Assembly (NCBI RefSeq): GCF_000952855.1
Contig: NZ_JSVU01000006.1
Location: forward strand, 62,001-126,000
Reading direction: 5' to 3'
Source: Aequorivita vladivostokensis
Lineage (GTDB): Bacteria > Bacteroidota > Bacteroidia > Flavobacteriales > Flavobacteriaceae
DNA length: 64,000 bases
The first letter of the stretch is position 1; every line of letters begins with the position of its first letter. A program made the position numbers and the translations under genes. Below are positions 34,892-44,600 of the stretch, one piece after another. The notes below the pieces were generated by a model, which made no database searches, had not been told where the DNA came from, and worked only from the letters and a program-made list of their open reading frames with translations.

Positions 34892-36151
34892 TTATCCTTG
34901 TTTTTCCAAGGCTTCCAATTTAGCTTTCATTTCCTTGTATTTAGCATCATCCGCCAATTGACCGTAAATGTTCATCATAGTTCTTACAACTTCTGGGTTA
35001 TTTGGGTTCAGCTCTAAAGCCTTGTTTAAATAAGGTAATACGTCTCTATAAATTTGTTTACGCTCCTCCTTCAAGGCATCATAACGTTGATTATCTGCTC
35101 TGGAGTTCCCCAAACTATTCATCTCTTCTACCAACTTATCTTCTGCAGCAAGTTTTAAAACAGCGATATTGATAAGTGCAGCTTCGTAATCGGGTTTCAA
35201 TTCCAAAGCCTTTTCGTAGTATTCTATAGCTTTATCATTTTTTCCTATTTCCCCACTACCTACACCCAGGTTAAAGTAAATTTCGGGATTTTCAGGATCG
35301 GAAGCGACAATTTTGTTCATTAGCTCGTTATACCGTGCTACATCGCCCATTTTATAACTCATATCTGCATCTGCGCGCATCAAAAATATATCATCTGGGT
35401 TTTCTTCGCGGGCGGCCTTCATAAGTGCCGTAGCTTTTTCAGTATCTCCTTCTTCCAAATAAATAAGAGTCATATTTCTTAAAATCTCCCCTTTTCTGGA
35501 TTCTGTCACCCTTTCTTCGGGCTTAATGAATTCTCCAGATTTCACGGCAATGTTTCTAAGGTTTTCGTTATCAAACGCCTCAACCTCACCAGTTTCCTTA
35601 CGAGTGGCTACAAATTCTTCTGTTTCACCGGTATAACCAGTATCCAATAACATTTGGTAGTATTTTAATGCTGAAGCGTAATCTTTTCCATTTACTGCGT
35701 TACTGGCTGCAAAATATAAATCTGAAGGATCATTACTTACTAGATAGCTGGTATATAGTTTATCAGTAGCCATTTTATATTCCCCTGCATTTTGGTCTTT
35801 TACGGCCCCATTTATCAGGCTAGCTCTCAAATTTTGTAAGGGTTCCGCTAGTTGAGTCTGCATATTGGGATCCAGTTTTAGTGCCTCACCAAAAGCTTCA
35901 GCAGCCCGTTTCTGTTTTGAGAAATCATTTGATCCGGAACCTAACAATGCTTGTCCGCGAGCTGCATAAAACTGGGCCTTCATTTCATTATCTGCGCTTC
36001 CCAGCATGGGCTCTGCCTCGTTGAGATAGTTCAGTGCCTCGCTGTACTCATTTGATTTTATGGCTTTTTCAGCTTTTTTGATTTCCTTTTTTTGTCCAAA
36101 TGAAATAGCAGAAACGAAAGCCAGTCCTGTTATTAAAATTCGTGTTTTCAT
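34892..36151 (-). CDS. Exported tetratricopeptide-repeat protein
   Basis: The 419-residue protein has a signal peptide (MKTRILITGLAFVSAISFGQ) and then TPR helices throughout, the clearest being NPEIYFNLGVGSGEIGKNDK and AIEYYEKALELKPDYEAALI near residues 290-330 and ALELNPNNPEVVRTMMNIYG near 385. It is probably a periplasmic scaffold of unknown partners. It starts 10 bp after gyrA on the same strand, so it is likely co-transcribed with gyrA, a common flavobacterial pairing as I recall. Confidence 0.88.
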   Translation of the reverse strand: MKTRILITGLAFVSAISFGQKKEIKKAEKAIKSNEYSEALNYLNEAEPMLGSADNEMKAQFYAARGQALLGSGSNDFSKQKRAAEAFGEALKLDPNMQTQLAEPLQNLRASLINGAVKDQNAGEYKMATDKLYTSYLVSNDPSDLYFAASNAVNGKDYASALKYYQMLLDTGYTGETEEFVATRKETGEVEAFDNENLRNIAVKSGEFIKPEERVTESRKGEILRNMTLIYLEEGDTEKATALMKAAREENPDDIFLMRADADMSYKMGDVARYNELMNKIVASDPENPEIYFNLGVGSGEIGKNDKAIEYYEKALELKPDYEAALINIAVLKLAAEDKLVEEMNSLGNSRADNQRYDALKEERKQIYRDVLPYLNKALELNPNNPEVVRTMMNIYGQLADDAKYKEMKAKLEALEKQG

Positions 36152-36161
36152 GTGTTAAAGT

Positions 36162-38693
36162 TTATTCGTTATTTTCGGTTTGAGTTTCATTGTTATCAAG
36201 AGTAGTGCCATCGTTATCGTCATTTGTTATTTCGATGTCTTTATCCACTTCCTCTTCATCCTTCATTGCTTTCGCAACAGCGGCAATGGCATCATCTTCC
36301 CTTACCTTAATCAATCGCACGCCTTGTGTAGCCCTGCCCATAACTCGAAGGTCTGAAACGGCCATTCTAATTGCAATTCCAGATTTATTGATGATCATCA
36401 AATCATCGTCATCGGTTACATTTTTTATGGCTACTAATTTACCGGTTTTTTCGGTAATGTTAATGGTTTTCACACCTTTTCCTCCGCGGTTGGTGATTCT
36501 GTAATCTTCAATGGACGATCGTTTGCCATAGCCATTTTCAGAAACTACCAATATATCGGAATCGCCTTCATTTACGGCAACCATTCCTATTACTTCATCA
36601 TTTTTGCTGCCCAAGGTAATTCCACGCACGCCGGATGCATTTCTACCCATAGGTCTGGTTTTTTCCTCTTCAAAACGTATGGCTTTTCCAGATTTAACAG
36701 CAAGCATAACTTGACTGTCGCCTGTAGTTAGTTTGGCCTCTAGCAATTCATCATCTTCACGGATAGTAATTGCGTTAATACCATTGGTTCGTGGTCTTGA
36801 ATATTGCTCCAGCGGCGTTTTCTTTACTTGGCCTTTTTTGGTGGCCATAATCACATAATGACTGTTTATGTAATCTTCGTCCTTCAAATCCTGGGTGCAA
36901 ATGAACGCTTTAACTTTATCATCCGGCTCGATGTTTATCAGGTTTTGGATCGCTCTTCCTTTTGATGTGCGTGTGCCCTCGGGTATTTCAAAAACGCGCA
37001 TCCAGAAACATTTACCTTTTTGAGTGAAGAATAACATATATTGATGATTGGTCCCCACGAAAAGGTGTTCAAGAAAATCCTCGTTGCGGGTGGCCGAGGC
37101 TTTTTGCCCCACTCCTCCTCTATTCTGTGTTTTATATTCTGATAACGATGTACGCTTAATATAACCCGCGTGCGAAATGGTCAAAACAACTTGCTCATCG
37201 GCAATTAAGTCGGTAATGCTTACGTCACCACCCGCATATTCAATAGTGGAACGGCGCTCATCCCCATATTTTGCTCTAATTTCCTCAAGCTCTTCTTTTA
37301 TTATTTGCATTCTGCGATCCTTGCTGGCAAGAATTTCTTTGTAATCTTGAATTGTCTTCATCAATTCCTCATACTCGCTTCTAAGCTTATCCTGCTCCAG
37401 CCCCGTCAATTGACGGAGACGCATTTCAACAATTGCTTTGGCCTGTATTTCTGTAAGTTTAAAGGATTCCATTAAGCGCTCCCTTGCTTCATCTGCATTG
37501 GAAGAAGCACGGATTAACCTAATTACTTCATCTATATTATCTGAAGCTATAATCAAACCTTCCAAAATATGGGCGCGTTCCTCTGCTTTACGCAGCAAAT
37601 ATTCAGTACGGCGCACCACAACTTCGTGGCGATGTTCCACAAAATAATGGATCAACTCCTTTAAATTGAGCATTTGCGGCCTTCCCTTTACCAAGGCAAT
37701 ATTGTTTACGCTAAAACTTGACTGTAATGCCGTGTATTTATATAGTGTATTTAAAACAATGTTTGGAACTGCATCACGCTTCAAGATGTAAACAATGCGC
37801 ATTCCCTTTCTATCACTTTCATCGCGAATGTTTGAAATGCCATCTATTTTTTTCTCATTAACCATATCAGCGGTTTTTTTGATCATTTCCGCTTTATTTA
37901 CCTGATATGGAATTTCAGAAACTACAATACACTCCCGCCCATTTACTTCCTCAAAACTGGCCTTGGCCCGCATTACCACGCGACCACGACCAGTATGGAA
38001 GGCTTCGCGCACTCCCTCATATCCATAAACAATCCCACCAGTTGGAAAATCGGGGGCCTTGATGTGCTGCATAAGCTCATCAATTTCAATATCGTTGTTT
38101 TCTATATATGCTATCGTTCCGTTTACCACCTCGGTAAGGTTGTGTGGAGGCATATTGGTAGCCATACCCACGGCAATACCCGAGGCCCCATTGATCAATA
38201 ATCCTGGGACACGAGTGGGAAGCACGGTGGGTTCTTTCAAGGTGTCGTCAAAATTCAATTGGTGGTCCACGGTTTCCTTATCGATATCGGCGAGCATATC
38301 TTCAGAAATTTTCTGCATTCGCGCTTCCGTATATCGCATCGCCGCCGGACTATCTCCATCAACCGAACCAAAGTTACCTTGGCCGTCCACCAGCAAATAG
38401 CGCAGGCTCCATTCCTGGGCCATCCGTACCATCGCATCGTAAACTGAGGTATCACCGTGTGGGTGATATTTACCCAGAACCTCTCCCACAATTCTCGCAG
38501 ATTTTTTATGTGCGCCCGTAGCTCTAATGCCCAGTTCGTGCATTCCGAACAAAACTCTTCGGTGAACGGGTTTCATTCCATCGCGAACATCTGGCAGCGC
38601 ACGTGACACTATGACCGACATCGAATAATCGATGTAGGCAGATTTCATTTCATCTTCAATGTTAATAGGGATTATTTTATCACCTTCAGCCAT
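36162..38693 (-). CDS. gyrA: DNA gyrase subunit A
   Basis: GyrA cuts and rejoins DNA during supercoiling, together with GyrB. The 843-residue protein has the catalytic Tyr121 in [12 protein letters not shown] and a quinolone-determining region [18 protein letters not shown]. The residues at the E. coli positions 83 and 87 are Thr82 and Asp86 here; Thr is the wild-type state in flavobacteria, so there is no visible resistance change. The coiled-coil gate and six beta-pinwheel blades follow (for example [20 protein letters not shown]). The acidic tail ([22 protein letters not shown], in parts) is typical of the family in this class. Start ATG 38693. It is divergent from clpC, with a 258-bp spacer in which I see no gene. 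Confidence 0.98.
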   Translation of the reverse strand: MAEGDKIIPINIEDEMKSAYIDYSMSVIVSRALPDVRDGMKPVHRRVLFGMHELGIRATGAHKKSARIVGEVLGKYHPHGDTSVYDAMVRMAQEWSLRYLLVDGQGNFGSVDGDSPAAMRYTEARMQKISEDMLADIDKETVDHQLNFDDTLKEPTVLPTRVPGLLINGASGIAVGMATNMPPHNLTEVVNGTIAYIENNDIEIDELMQHIKAPDFPTGGIVYGYEGVREAFHTGRGRVVMRAKASFEEVNGRECIVVSEIPYQVNKAEMIKKTADMVNEKKIDGISNIRDESDRKGMRIVYILKRDAVPNIVLNTLYKYTALQSSFSVNNIALVKGRPQMLNLKELIHYFVEHRHEVVVRRTEYLLRKAEERAHILEGLIIASDNIDEVIRLIRASSNADEARERLMESFKLTEIQAKAIVEMRLRQLTGLEQDKLRSEYEELMKTIQDYKEILASKDRRMQIIKEELEEIRAKYGDERRSTIEYAGGDVSITDLIADEQVVLTISHAGYIKRTSLSEYKTQNRGGVGQKASATRNEDFLEHLFVGTNHQYMLFFTQKGKCFWMRVFEIPEGTRTSKGRAIQNLINIEPDDKVKAFICTQDLKDEDYINSHYVIMATKKGQVKKTPLEQYSRPRTNGINAITIREDDELLEAKLTTGDSQVMLAVKSGKAIRFEEEKTRPMGRNASGVRGITLGSKNDEVIGMVAVNEGDSDILVVSENGYGKRSSIEDYRITNRGGKGVKTINITEKTGKLVAIKNVTDDDDLMIINKSGIAIRMAVSDLRVMGRATQGVRLIKVREDDAIAAVAKAMKDEEEVDKDIEITNDDNDGTTLDNNETQTENNE

Positions 38694-38951
38694 AAAAAAT
38701 AGGTTTAATTATCGTTGTTGAACTAATGGAGCAAGATACACTTTTTCCTAGGTTTAACAGGGGTTTTTGACAGCTGTTATTCACGAATTTATTAACAAAT
38801 TTAGGGGGTGAAATCGTTAATAAGTATCCTGGAATATCCTTTGAATTCCACTATATATTTTGTCCTTTTACTAAAATGATATCAAAGAGGAACAGTTTTT
38901 GTCCTATTTTGGTTAATTTAGTACTTATATTAAGAAGAGAGGATTTTAAAT

Positions 38952-41504
38952 ATGGATGATAATTTTTCCCCAAGAGTAAAAGATGTAATTGCCTATAGCA
39001 AAGAAGAAGCCCTTCGCCTAGGCCACGATTTTATTGGCACAGAGCACTTAATGCTCGGGCTTTTAAGAAATGGTAACGGTAAGGCGGTAACCATTCTCAA
39101 CGCATTGGCCATTGACTTGAATCACTTAAGAAGAAAAGTGGAAATTCTAAGTCCAGCCAACCCCGGCATTACTACAAATACAAACGATAAGAAGAACCTA
39201 CATTTAACCCGTCAAGCGGAAAGGGCGCTGAAGACTACCTTTTTGGAAGCAAAGCTTTTCCAGAGCAATTCCATTAACACAGCGCATTTGCTGTTGTGTA
39301 TTCTTCGGAACGAAAACGATCCGACGACAAAATTGTTGAACAAAATGAAGGTGGACTATGATGTGGTTAAGGATCAATTTAAACTTATGATTACAAACGA
39401 TGACGATTATATAGACACGCCTAGTGCTGAGTCATTTCCAAATGAAGATGACACTTCGGCCGAAGATGCCGGCAAGGACAACCTATTTTCCGGCACCTCG
39501 GCAAAAACGAACAAGAAATCCAAGACTCCGGTTTTGGATAACTTTGGGAGGGATTTGACCGCTATGGCCGAGGAAGGCAAGCTCGATCCCGTTGTGGGCC
39601 GCGAAAAGGAAATAGAACGCGTTTCACAAATTTTGAGCCGAAGAAAGAAAAACAACCCATTGTTGATTGGCGAACCCGGGGTGGGTAAATCTGCCATTGC
39701 CGAAGGTTTGGCCCTGCGCATAATTCAGCGCAAAGTATCGCGAATTCTTTATGACAAACGTGTGGTCACACTTGATTTGGCAAGCCTTGTGGCGGGTACC
39801 AAATACAGAGGACAGTTTGAGGAGCGTATGAAAGCTGTGATGAATGAACTCGAAAAAAATGATGATATCATTTTATTCATCGATGAAATCCACACCATTG
39901 TGGGTGCCGGTGGTGCCACGGGCTCCTTGGATGCTTCAAATATGTTCAAGCCAGCTTTGGCAAGAGGCGAAATTCAATGTATAGGAGCTACCACTCTTGA
40001 TGAGTACCGTCAATATATTGAAAAGGACGGCGCTTTGGAAAGACGTTTTCAGAAGGTCTTAGTGGAACCCACAACCGTGGAGGAAACAATAGAAATTCTT
40101 ACTAATATAAAAGATAAATACGAATCGCACCACAACGTAATTTATACTGATGAAGCAATAAAAGCGTGCGTTACCCTTACAAATAGATATATGACCGAGA
40201 GGTTTTTACCAGACAAGGCAATTGACGCCATGGATGAAGCTGGCTCGCGGGTGCATATTACAAATATTCACGTTCCTGATAAAATTTTGCAAATTGAAAA
40301 ACAATTGGAAGAAGTGCGTGAGCTTAAAAATACTGTCGTAAAAAAACAGAAATATGAAGAAGCTGCCAAACTGCGGGACGATGAAAAGAATTTAGAAAAA
40401 GAGCTAGCAACCGAACAGGAAAAATGGGAAGCGGACTCAAAGCTTCATAAGGAAACTGTGGACGAGGAAAATGTTGCCGAAGTAGTATCGATGATGACGG
40501 GCGTTCCCGTAAATAGAATCGCACAGACGGAGACCAAAAAACTTGCTGCCCTACCAGATCGCATTAAAGGAAAAGTGATTGGCCAGGACGAAGCGGTAGC
40601 TAAAGTTGTGAAAGCCATCCAGAGAAACCGTGCGGGATTAAAAGATCCCAACAAACCTATTGGATCCTTTATTTTCTTGGGCCAAACGGGCGTGGGAAAA
40701 ACACAACTTGCAAAAGTTTTGGCCCGAGAACTTTTTGACTCAGACAATGCTCTGATCAGAATCGATATGAGCGAGTATATGGAAAAATTTGCCATTTCGC
40801 GCTTGGTAGGGGCACCTCCCGGGTATGTAGGTTATGAAGAAGGCGGACAACTTACCGAGAAAATAAGAAGAAAGCCATACGCAGTTGTACTTCTGGATGA
40901 GATAGAAAAAGCACATCCCGATGTGTTTAATATGCTGCTGCAGGTTTTGGACGACGGTTATTTAACGGACAGCCTAGGAAGAAAAATTGATTTCAGAAAT
41001 ACGATTATCATTATGACTTCCAACATTGGCGCCCGTCAGATAAAGGATTTTGGACAAGGTGTAGGGTTTGGAACGGCTGCAAAAAAGAGTCAGGAAGATT
41101 CGCACACCAAGAGTGTTATTGAAAATGCCTTAAAGAAAACGTTCGCTCCTGAATTTTTAAACCGAATAGATGATGTTATGGTATTCAACGCACTGGAAAG
41201 AGAGGATATCCATAAAATTATAGATATTGAGCTTAAAAAGCTTTTTGCGCGTATCTCGGATATCGGATATGAGTTGAAACTGACTGATAAAGCAAAGGAT
41301 TTTATAGCCGATAAAGGTTTCGACAAACAGTATGGAGCTCGACCGTTAAACAGAGCCATCCAAAAGTATATTGAAGATGCGCTGGCAGAGGAAATTATAA
41401 AAAGTAATCTGCAGGAAGGAGATTCCATAACCATGGATTTTGACGAAAAAGCTGATGAACTTACCATTAAAATCAAGAAGCAAAAGAAACCTACGGAATC
41501 GTAG
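38952..41504 (+). CDS. clpC: ATP-dependent Clp protease ATP-binding subunit ClpC
   Basis: This AAA+ unfoldase feeds proteins to ClpP. The 850-residue protein has the double Clp-N repeat (residues 1-145: FSPRVKDVIAYSKEEALRLGHDFIGTEH in parts), a first AAA+ domain with GEPGVGKSAIAEG and ILFIDEIHTIVGAG, a UVR-type middle segment (KQKYEEAAKLRDDEKNLEKE near 455), and a second AAA+ domain with GQTGVGKTQLAKVLA, APPGYVGYEEGGQLTE and VLLDEIEKAHPDVFN. The C-terminal D2-small domain ends in ITMDFDEKADELTIKIK. No McsA/McsB partners are adjacent. The last codons lie inside the terminator stem. Confidence 0.96.
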   Translation: MDDNFSPRVKDVIAYSKEEALRLGHDFIGTEHLMLGLLRNGNGKAVTILNALAIDLNHLRRKVEILSPANPGITTNTNDKKNLHLTRQAERALKTTFLEAKLFQSNSINTAHLLLCILRNENDPTTKLLNKMKVDYDVVKDQFKLMITNDDDYIDTPSAESFPNEDDTSAEDAGKDNLFSGTSAKTNKKSKTPVLDNFGRDLTAMAEEGKLDPVVGREKEIERVSQILSRRKKNNPLLIGEPGVGKSAIAEGLALRIIQRKVSRILYDKRVVTLDLASLVAGTKYRGQFEERMKAVMNELEKNDDIILFIDEIHTIVGAGGATGSLDASNMFKPALARGEIQCIGATTLDEYRQYIEKDGALERRFQKVLVEPTTVEETIEILTNIKDKYESHHNVIYTDEAIKACVTLTNRYMTERFLPDKAIDAMDEAGSRVHITNIHVPDKILQIEKQLEEVRELKNTVVKKQKYEEAAKLRDDEKNLEKELATEQEKWEADSKLHKETVDEENVAEVVSMMTGVPVNRIAQTETKKLAALPDRIKGKVIGQDEAVAKVVKAIQRNRAGLKDPNKPIGSFIFLGQTGVGKTQLAKVLARELFDSDNALIRIDMSEYMEKFAISRLVGAPPGYVGYEEGGQLTEKIRRKPYAVVLLDEIEKAHPDVFNMLLQVLDDGYLTDSLGRKIDFRNTIIIMTSNIGARQIKDFGQGVGFGTAAKKSQEDSHTKSVIENALKKTFAPEFLNRIDDVMVFNALEREDIHKIIDIELKKLFARISDIGYELKLTDKAKDFIADKGFDKQYGARPLNRAIQKYIEDALAEEIIKSNLQEGDSITMDFDEKADELTIKIKKQKKPTES

Positions 41505-41518
41505 GTTTCTTTCTTTTG
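41483..41518 (+). terminator. clpC terminator overlapping the coding end
   Basis: AAAGAAACCTACG (41483-41495) and CGTAGGTTTCTTT (41500-41512) form a perfect 13-bp stem with a GAAT loop, followed by CTTTT. The clpC stop codon (41502-41504) lies in the right arm. Confidence 0.88.
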
Positions 41519-41597
41519 GTTTCAAGAAGCAAATTTTTGAAAATCATATTTTTATAAAGCATTAAATTTCCGTAACTTAGAGTGAACTTTTTCATCC

Positions 41598-41975
41598 ATG
41601 ATTAAAAGATTATTTTATGATTTCGGAGAAATCAATGTGTTTAGGAATTTCGTTATTGCCATAATGAATGAGGGCACTACGGTTAGACCGGAACATAACG
41701 ATGATCTTGTGGAAGTGGCCAACACTTATTTTTTCAACAGACCCTTTGGTTATATTACCTACCGCAAAAACAGTTATGCCGTAGATCCAATGGTTTATTT
41801 GAAAACTTCCGAAATAAAAAACCTCGTGGCCTTTGCCGTAGTAGCGGATGATGAGCAGAAATTGAGAAATTCAAAGATTGAAAAACTCTTTCTAAAAAAG
41901 CCGCTGGAAATTTTTTCTAATTTGGACGAAGCAAAAGATTGGGTCAATAATCTTATTGAAAACAACGATTTCTAA
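41598..41975 (+). CDS. Conserved small protein of unknown function
   Basis: I do not recognise a characterised family. The 125-residue protein is soluble and mixed alpha/beta: a strand-rich start (IKRLFYDFGEINVFRNFVIA), FGYITYRKNSYAVDPMVYLK near residue 51-70, VAFAVVADDEQKLRNSKIEK and a helical end (NLDEAKDWVNNLI). The pattern recalls the STAS/SEC14-like 'SpoIIAA' small proteins found in flavobacteria, which is only a guess. The start ATG 41598 follows CATCC with no Shine-Dalgarno. It sits between clpC and a convergent T9SS protein. Confidence 0.7.
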   Translation: MIKRLFYDFGEINVFRNFVIAIMNEGTTVRPEHNDDLVEVANTYFFNRPFGYITYRKNSYAVDPMVYLKTSEIKNLVAFAVVADDEQKLRNSKIEKLFLKKPLEIFSNLDEAKDWVNNLIENNDF

Positions 41976-41986
41976 AGTTACTCTTT

Positions 41987-42874
41987 CTATTTAACGATTT
42001 TAAAAGTTCGTTTAATATCTCCCATTCCCCGGGCTATTATAATATACATTCCTGAATTAAAGCGGGATAGGTCAATAGTCATTTTTTGATTAAAACTATT
42101 TTGTATGGTCATTAATTTTTTACCACTTAAATCATAGACATTCGCTTCTTTCACATGCATCGCATTATTCAGCCAACAAATGTCGCTGCTATTGGATTTT
42201 GAGATAATTACTTCCCTGAGCATTCGCTCGGGAAGGTTCATATAAACTGGCACGCAGTCGTCAATGGAATCTAAATTTGAATAAAAAACCTCTGTGTTTT
42301 TAAAATAGCAACTTAAAGCTCCTACGCCGATAAGGTCAGGATGACCACCGGGTGCATTGATCAATGAAAGAGAGCCAACCCCTTCTACCCAAATGGCATT
42401 TTCTGTACTATTGGAATTTGTGGGAGTGGGCGAAAAATAGAAATGATCATAATTAATCCCATCTACCAACGGTCTCGGAACTATAGAGTCTAATCTAAAA
42501 TACCCACCATCTTGAGGAAACGGGGTGATAGGATTTAGCATATTGATGGTATCGCCTACTTCAAGCGTAAAATCATATAACAGAAATTCTTCTGTACCGC
42601 CGCCAGGGCGAATTTTCAAAAAATATAATTTTTTTTCGGAAACTTCTTCCCGTAACAGGAAAGTTCGGGATATAAAATGGTATCCTTCCAATATTTTATA
42701 TATTTTTCCCCCAACCAAAGTATCTCCATCCGTATAATATTTATCGGTATAGCATCCAAAATCACATGTAGTAAAATGCCACTCATTGCGATAATCCAAA
42801 ATAGGTTTATAGTTCTGGGCCAATGTTGCAAATGCTCCAATAAAAAACAAAACGGTTGTAATAATAGATTTCAT
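41987..42874 (-). CDS. Secreted protein with T9SS type A sorting domain
   Basis: The 295-residue protein has a signal peptide (MKSIITTVLFFIGAFATLAQ), a middle part of unknown function with four Cys in or near WHFTTCDFGCYTDKYY and SIDDCVP, and a C-terminal sorting domain (KEANVYDLSGKKLMTI ... DLSRFNSGMYIIIARG ... KRTFKIVK) that directs export by the type IX secretion system and anchoring to the surface. The ligand or enzyme activity of the middle part is not evident. It is convergent with the 125-residue gene upstream, with an 11-bp gap, and lies downstream of hutH. Confidence 0.85.
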   Translation of the reverse strand: MKSIITTVLFFIGAFATLAQNYKPILDYRNEWHFTTCDFGCYTDKYYTDGDTLVGGKIYKILEGYHFISRTFLLREEVSEKKLYFLKIRPGGGTEEFLLYDFTLEVGDTINMLNPITPFPQDGGYFRLDSIVPRPLVDGINYDHFYFSPTPTNSNSTENAIWVEGVGSLSLINAPGGHPDLIGVGALSCYFKNTEVFYSNLDSIDDCVPVYMNLPERMLREVIISKSNSSDICWLNNAMHVKEANVYDLSGKKLMTIQNSFNQKMTIDLSRFNSGMYIIIARGMGDIKRTFKIVK

Positions 42875-42912
42875 AGTCCAAAAAACTTATAGGAATTACC
42901 AAGATACCACTT

Positions 42913-44421
42913 TTATTCAAAAAGTATTTCCCCGTCCACATCCATGGATTGGATATACGCTATGCTGGCGTGGATATCATCCGCAAGGAGCCTATCATCT
43001 TCTATAAAAGGAACAATGGATCGATATGGCTTTAGAAAAGATTCCACAAAAGGTGATGATCTCTTCGGTTCCCGAAACTTTAATGCCTGAGAGGCATTCA
43101 TTAATTCTATGGAAAGGATGGTTTCCAGGTTTTCCACAATTCGCAAACACTTAGTTGCTCCATTGGCACCCATACTCACATGATCTTCCTGCCCGTTGGA
43201 CGAAACAATGGAATCCACAGATGCCGGGGTGGCCAATTGCTTGTTCTGACTCACTATGCTCGCTGCCGTATATTGCGGAATCATAAAACCGCTATTTAGG
43301 CCCGGATTATTTACTAAAAATGCGGGCAATTCCCGAAGTCCGGAAACCAATTGATATGTTCTTCTTTCAGAAATATTTCCTAATTCGGCCAGTGCAATCG
43401 CTAGATAATCCAATGCAAGGGCTAAAGGCTGACCGTGAAAATTTCCACCAGATATAATAACATCTTCCTTTACAAAAATGTTCGGATTATCGGTTATCGA
43501 ATTAATTTCTGTCTTAAAAGTTTTGTGCACAAAATGTATGGTATCTTTTGTTGCTCCGTGAACCTGTGGAATGCATCGAAAAGAATAAGGATCCTGTACG
43601 TTCTTCTTTTCGGAAAGGCCGAGTTCGCTGCCCTCCAAAAATTCCAATATTCTTTCGGCAGTTTTTACCTGTCCACGGTGTGGCCGCACCAAATGTACCA
43701 ATGCATTAAAAGGACTCATATTACAGTCAAAAGCATCAACGGAAACGGCTGCTATTAAATCTGCTAGATAGGATAGTTTATAGCTTTTCAAAAGGCAGTG
43801 CACTCCGTAAGCGCTCATAAACTGTGTACCATTCAGCAGGGCAAGGCCTTCTTTGGCTTGTAGGGTTATTGGTTCCCAGTTGAATTTCTTGAGCACTTTA
43901 TCGGCTTGCACGCGCTCGCCTCCGTAATAAACCTCTCCCTTGCCTAGAAGCGGCAACGATAGATGCGCCAATGGCGCCAAATCGCCAGAGGCGCCTAGGC
44001 TACCTTGGGAATAAATCACTGGCAGTATATCATTGTTATAGAAATCTATCAGTCGTTCCACGGTTTCAATCTGCACGCCACTGTAACCATAACTCAACGA
44101 TTGTATTTTTAGCAGGAGCATCAGTTTTATAATCGGTTTCGGGACAAATTCCCCGGTTCCACAAGCGTGGGACATAACCAGATTTTCCTGCAATTTTGAG
44201 AGATTTTCTGAAGAAATTTTCACATTGCACAAAGAGCCGAACCCTGTGTTTATTCCATAGACAGGGGTTTGGTTATTCTTCATTTTACCAATAAGATATT
44301 CCCTGGATTTCTTGATATTTAATTGGGCTTCTTCGGAAAGGGCAAGATGGCTATGGTTTTCAATTATATCCTTGATCGTGGAAAGATCCAGGATTTCTGA
44401 ACTAATATAATGTGTTTTCAT
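42913..44421 (-). CDS. hutH: Histidine ammonia-lyase
   Basis: HutH deaminates L-histidine to urocanate. The 502-residue protein has the Ala-Ser-Gly (residues 144-146 in GSLGASGDLAPLAHLSL) that forms the MIO cofactor, the Tyr lid in VYGINTGFGSL (near 54), LLNGTQFMSAYG near 190, DPYSFRCIPQVHGA near 275 and the ISGGNFHGQPLAL block near 323. The length is standard. No other hut gene (hutU, hutI, hutG) is in the window, so the pathway genes are dispersed. Alternatives are other aromatic ammonia-lyases, but the SH at residues 84-85 (MSHACGTG) favours histidine. Confidence 0.93.
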   Translation of the reverse strand: MKTHYISSEILDLSTIKDIIENHSHLALSEEAQLNIKKSREYLIGKMKNNQTPVYGINTGFGSLCNVKISSENLSKLQENLVMSHACGTGEFVPKPIIKLMLLLKIQSLSYGYSGVQIETVERLIDFYNNDILPVIYSQGSLGASGDLAPLAHLSLPLLGKGEVYYGGERVQADKVLKKFNWEPITLQAKEGLALLNGTQFMSAYGVHCLLKSYKLSYLADLIAAVSVDAFDCNMSPFNALVHLVRPHRGQVKTAERILEFLEGSELGLSEKKNVQDPYSFRCIPQVHGATKDTIHFVHKTFKTEINSITDNPNIFVKEDVIISGGNFHGQPLALALDYLAIALAELGNISERRTYQLVSGLRELPAFLVNNPGLNSGFMIPQYTAASIVSQNKQLATPASVDSIVSSNGQEDHVSMGANGATKCLRIVENLETILSIELMNASQALKFREPKRSSPFVESFLKPYRSIVPFIEDDRLLADDIHASIAYIQSMDVDGEILFE

Positions 44422-44440
44422 TAGGAAGAAATTCTAAGGA

Positions 44441-44448
44441 CAAAAATA
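44441..44448 (-). promoter_or_regulatory. Candidate -7 element for hutH
   Basis: On the minus strand these bases read TATTTTTG, a perfect TAnnTTTG box 19 bp before the hutH ATG. I do not see a -33 TTG at the usual distance. Confidence 0.35.
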
Positions 44449-44548
44449 CTGTTTTTTAATTGCCCTGCCACCTTTCTTCGTTTCAAAAGCGGTGCGAACT
44501 TTTTTATCCGCCAAAAACCCAATTTCCTAAAATAACCGCAGCGATTTG

Positions 44549-44578
44549 TTTGAAATGTAGATTTCATACGTAATTTTA
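44549..44578 (+). promoter_or_regulatory. Candidate promoter for the TlpA-like lipoprotein
   Basis: TTTG at 44549-44552, 18 bases, then TAATTTTA at 44571-44578, one mismatch from TAnnTTTG, 22 bp before the ATG. Confidence 0.5.
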
Positions 44579-44600
44579 CCTAAAATTTTAAAACAAGGAA

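Noticed and set aside
36162-38693. Quinolone-resistance change in GyrA (Thr at the E. coli Ser83 position)
   Set aside because: Thr is the usual residue in flavobacteria and the Asp is unchanged.
38694-38951. Replication origin or regulatory RNA in the gyrA-clpC spacer
   Set aside because: No DnaA-box cluster or clear hairpin is seen; a plain divergent promoter region is the simpler view.
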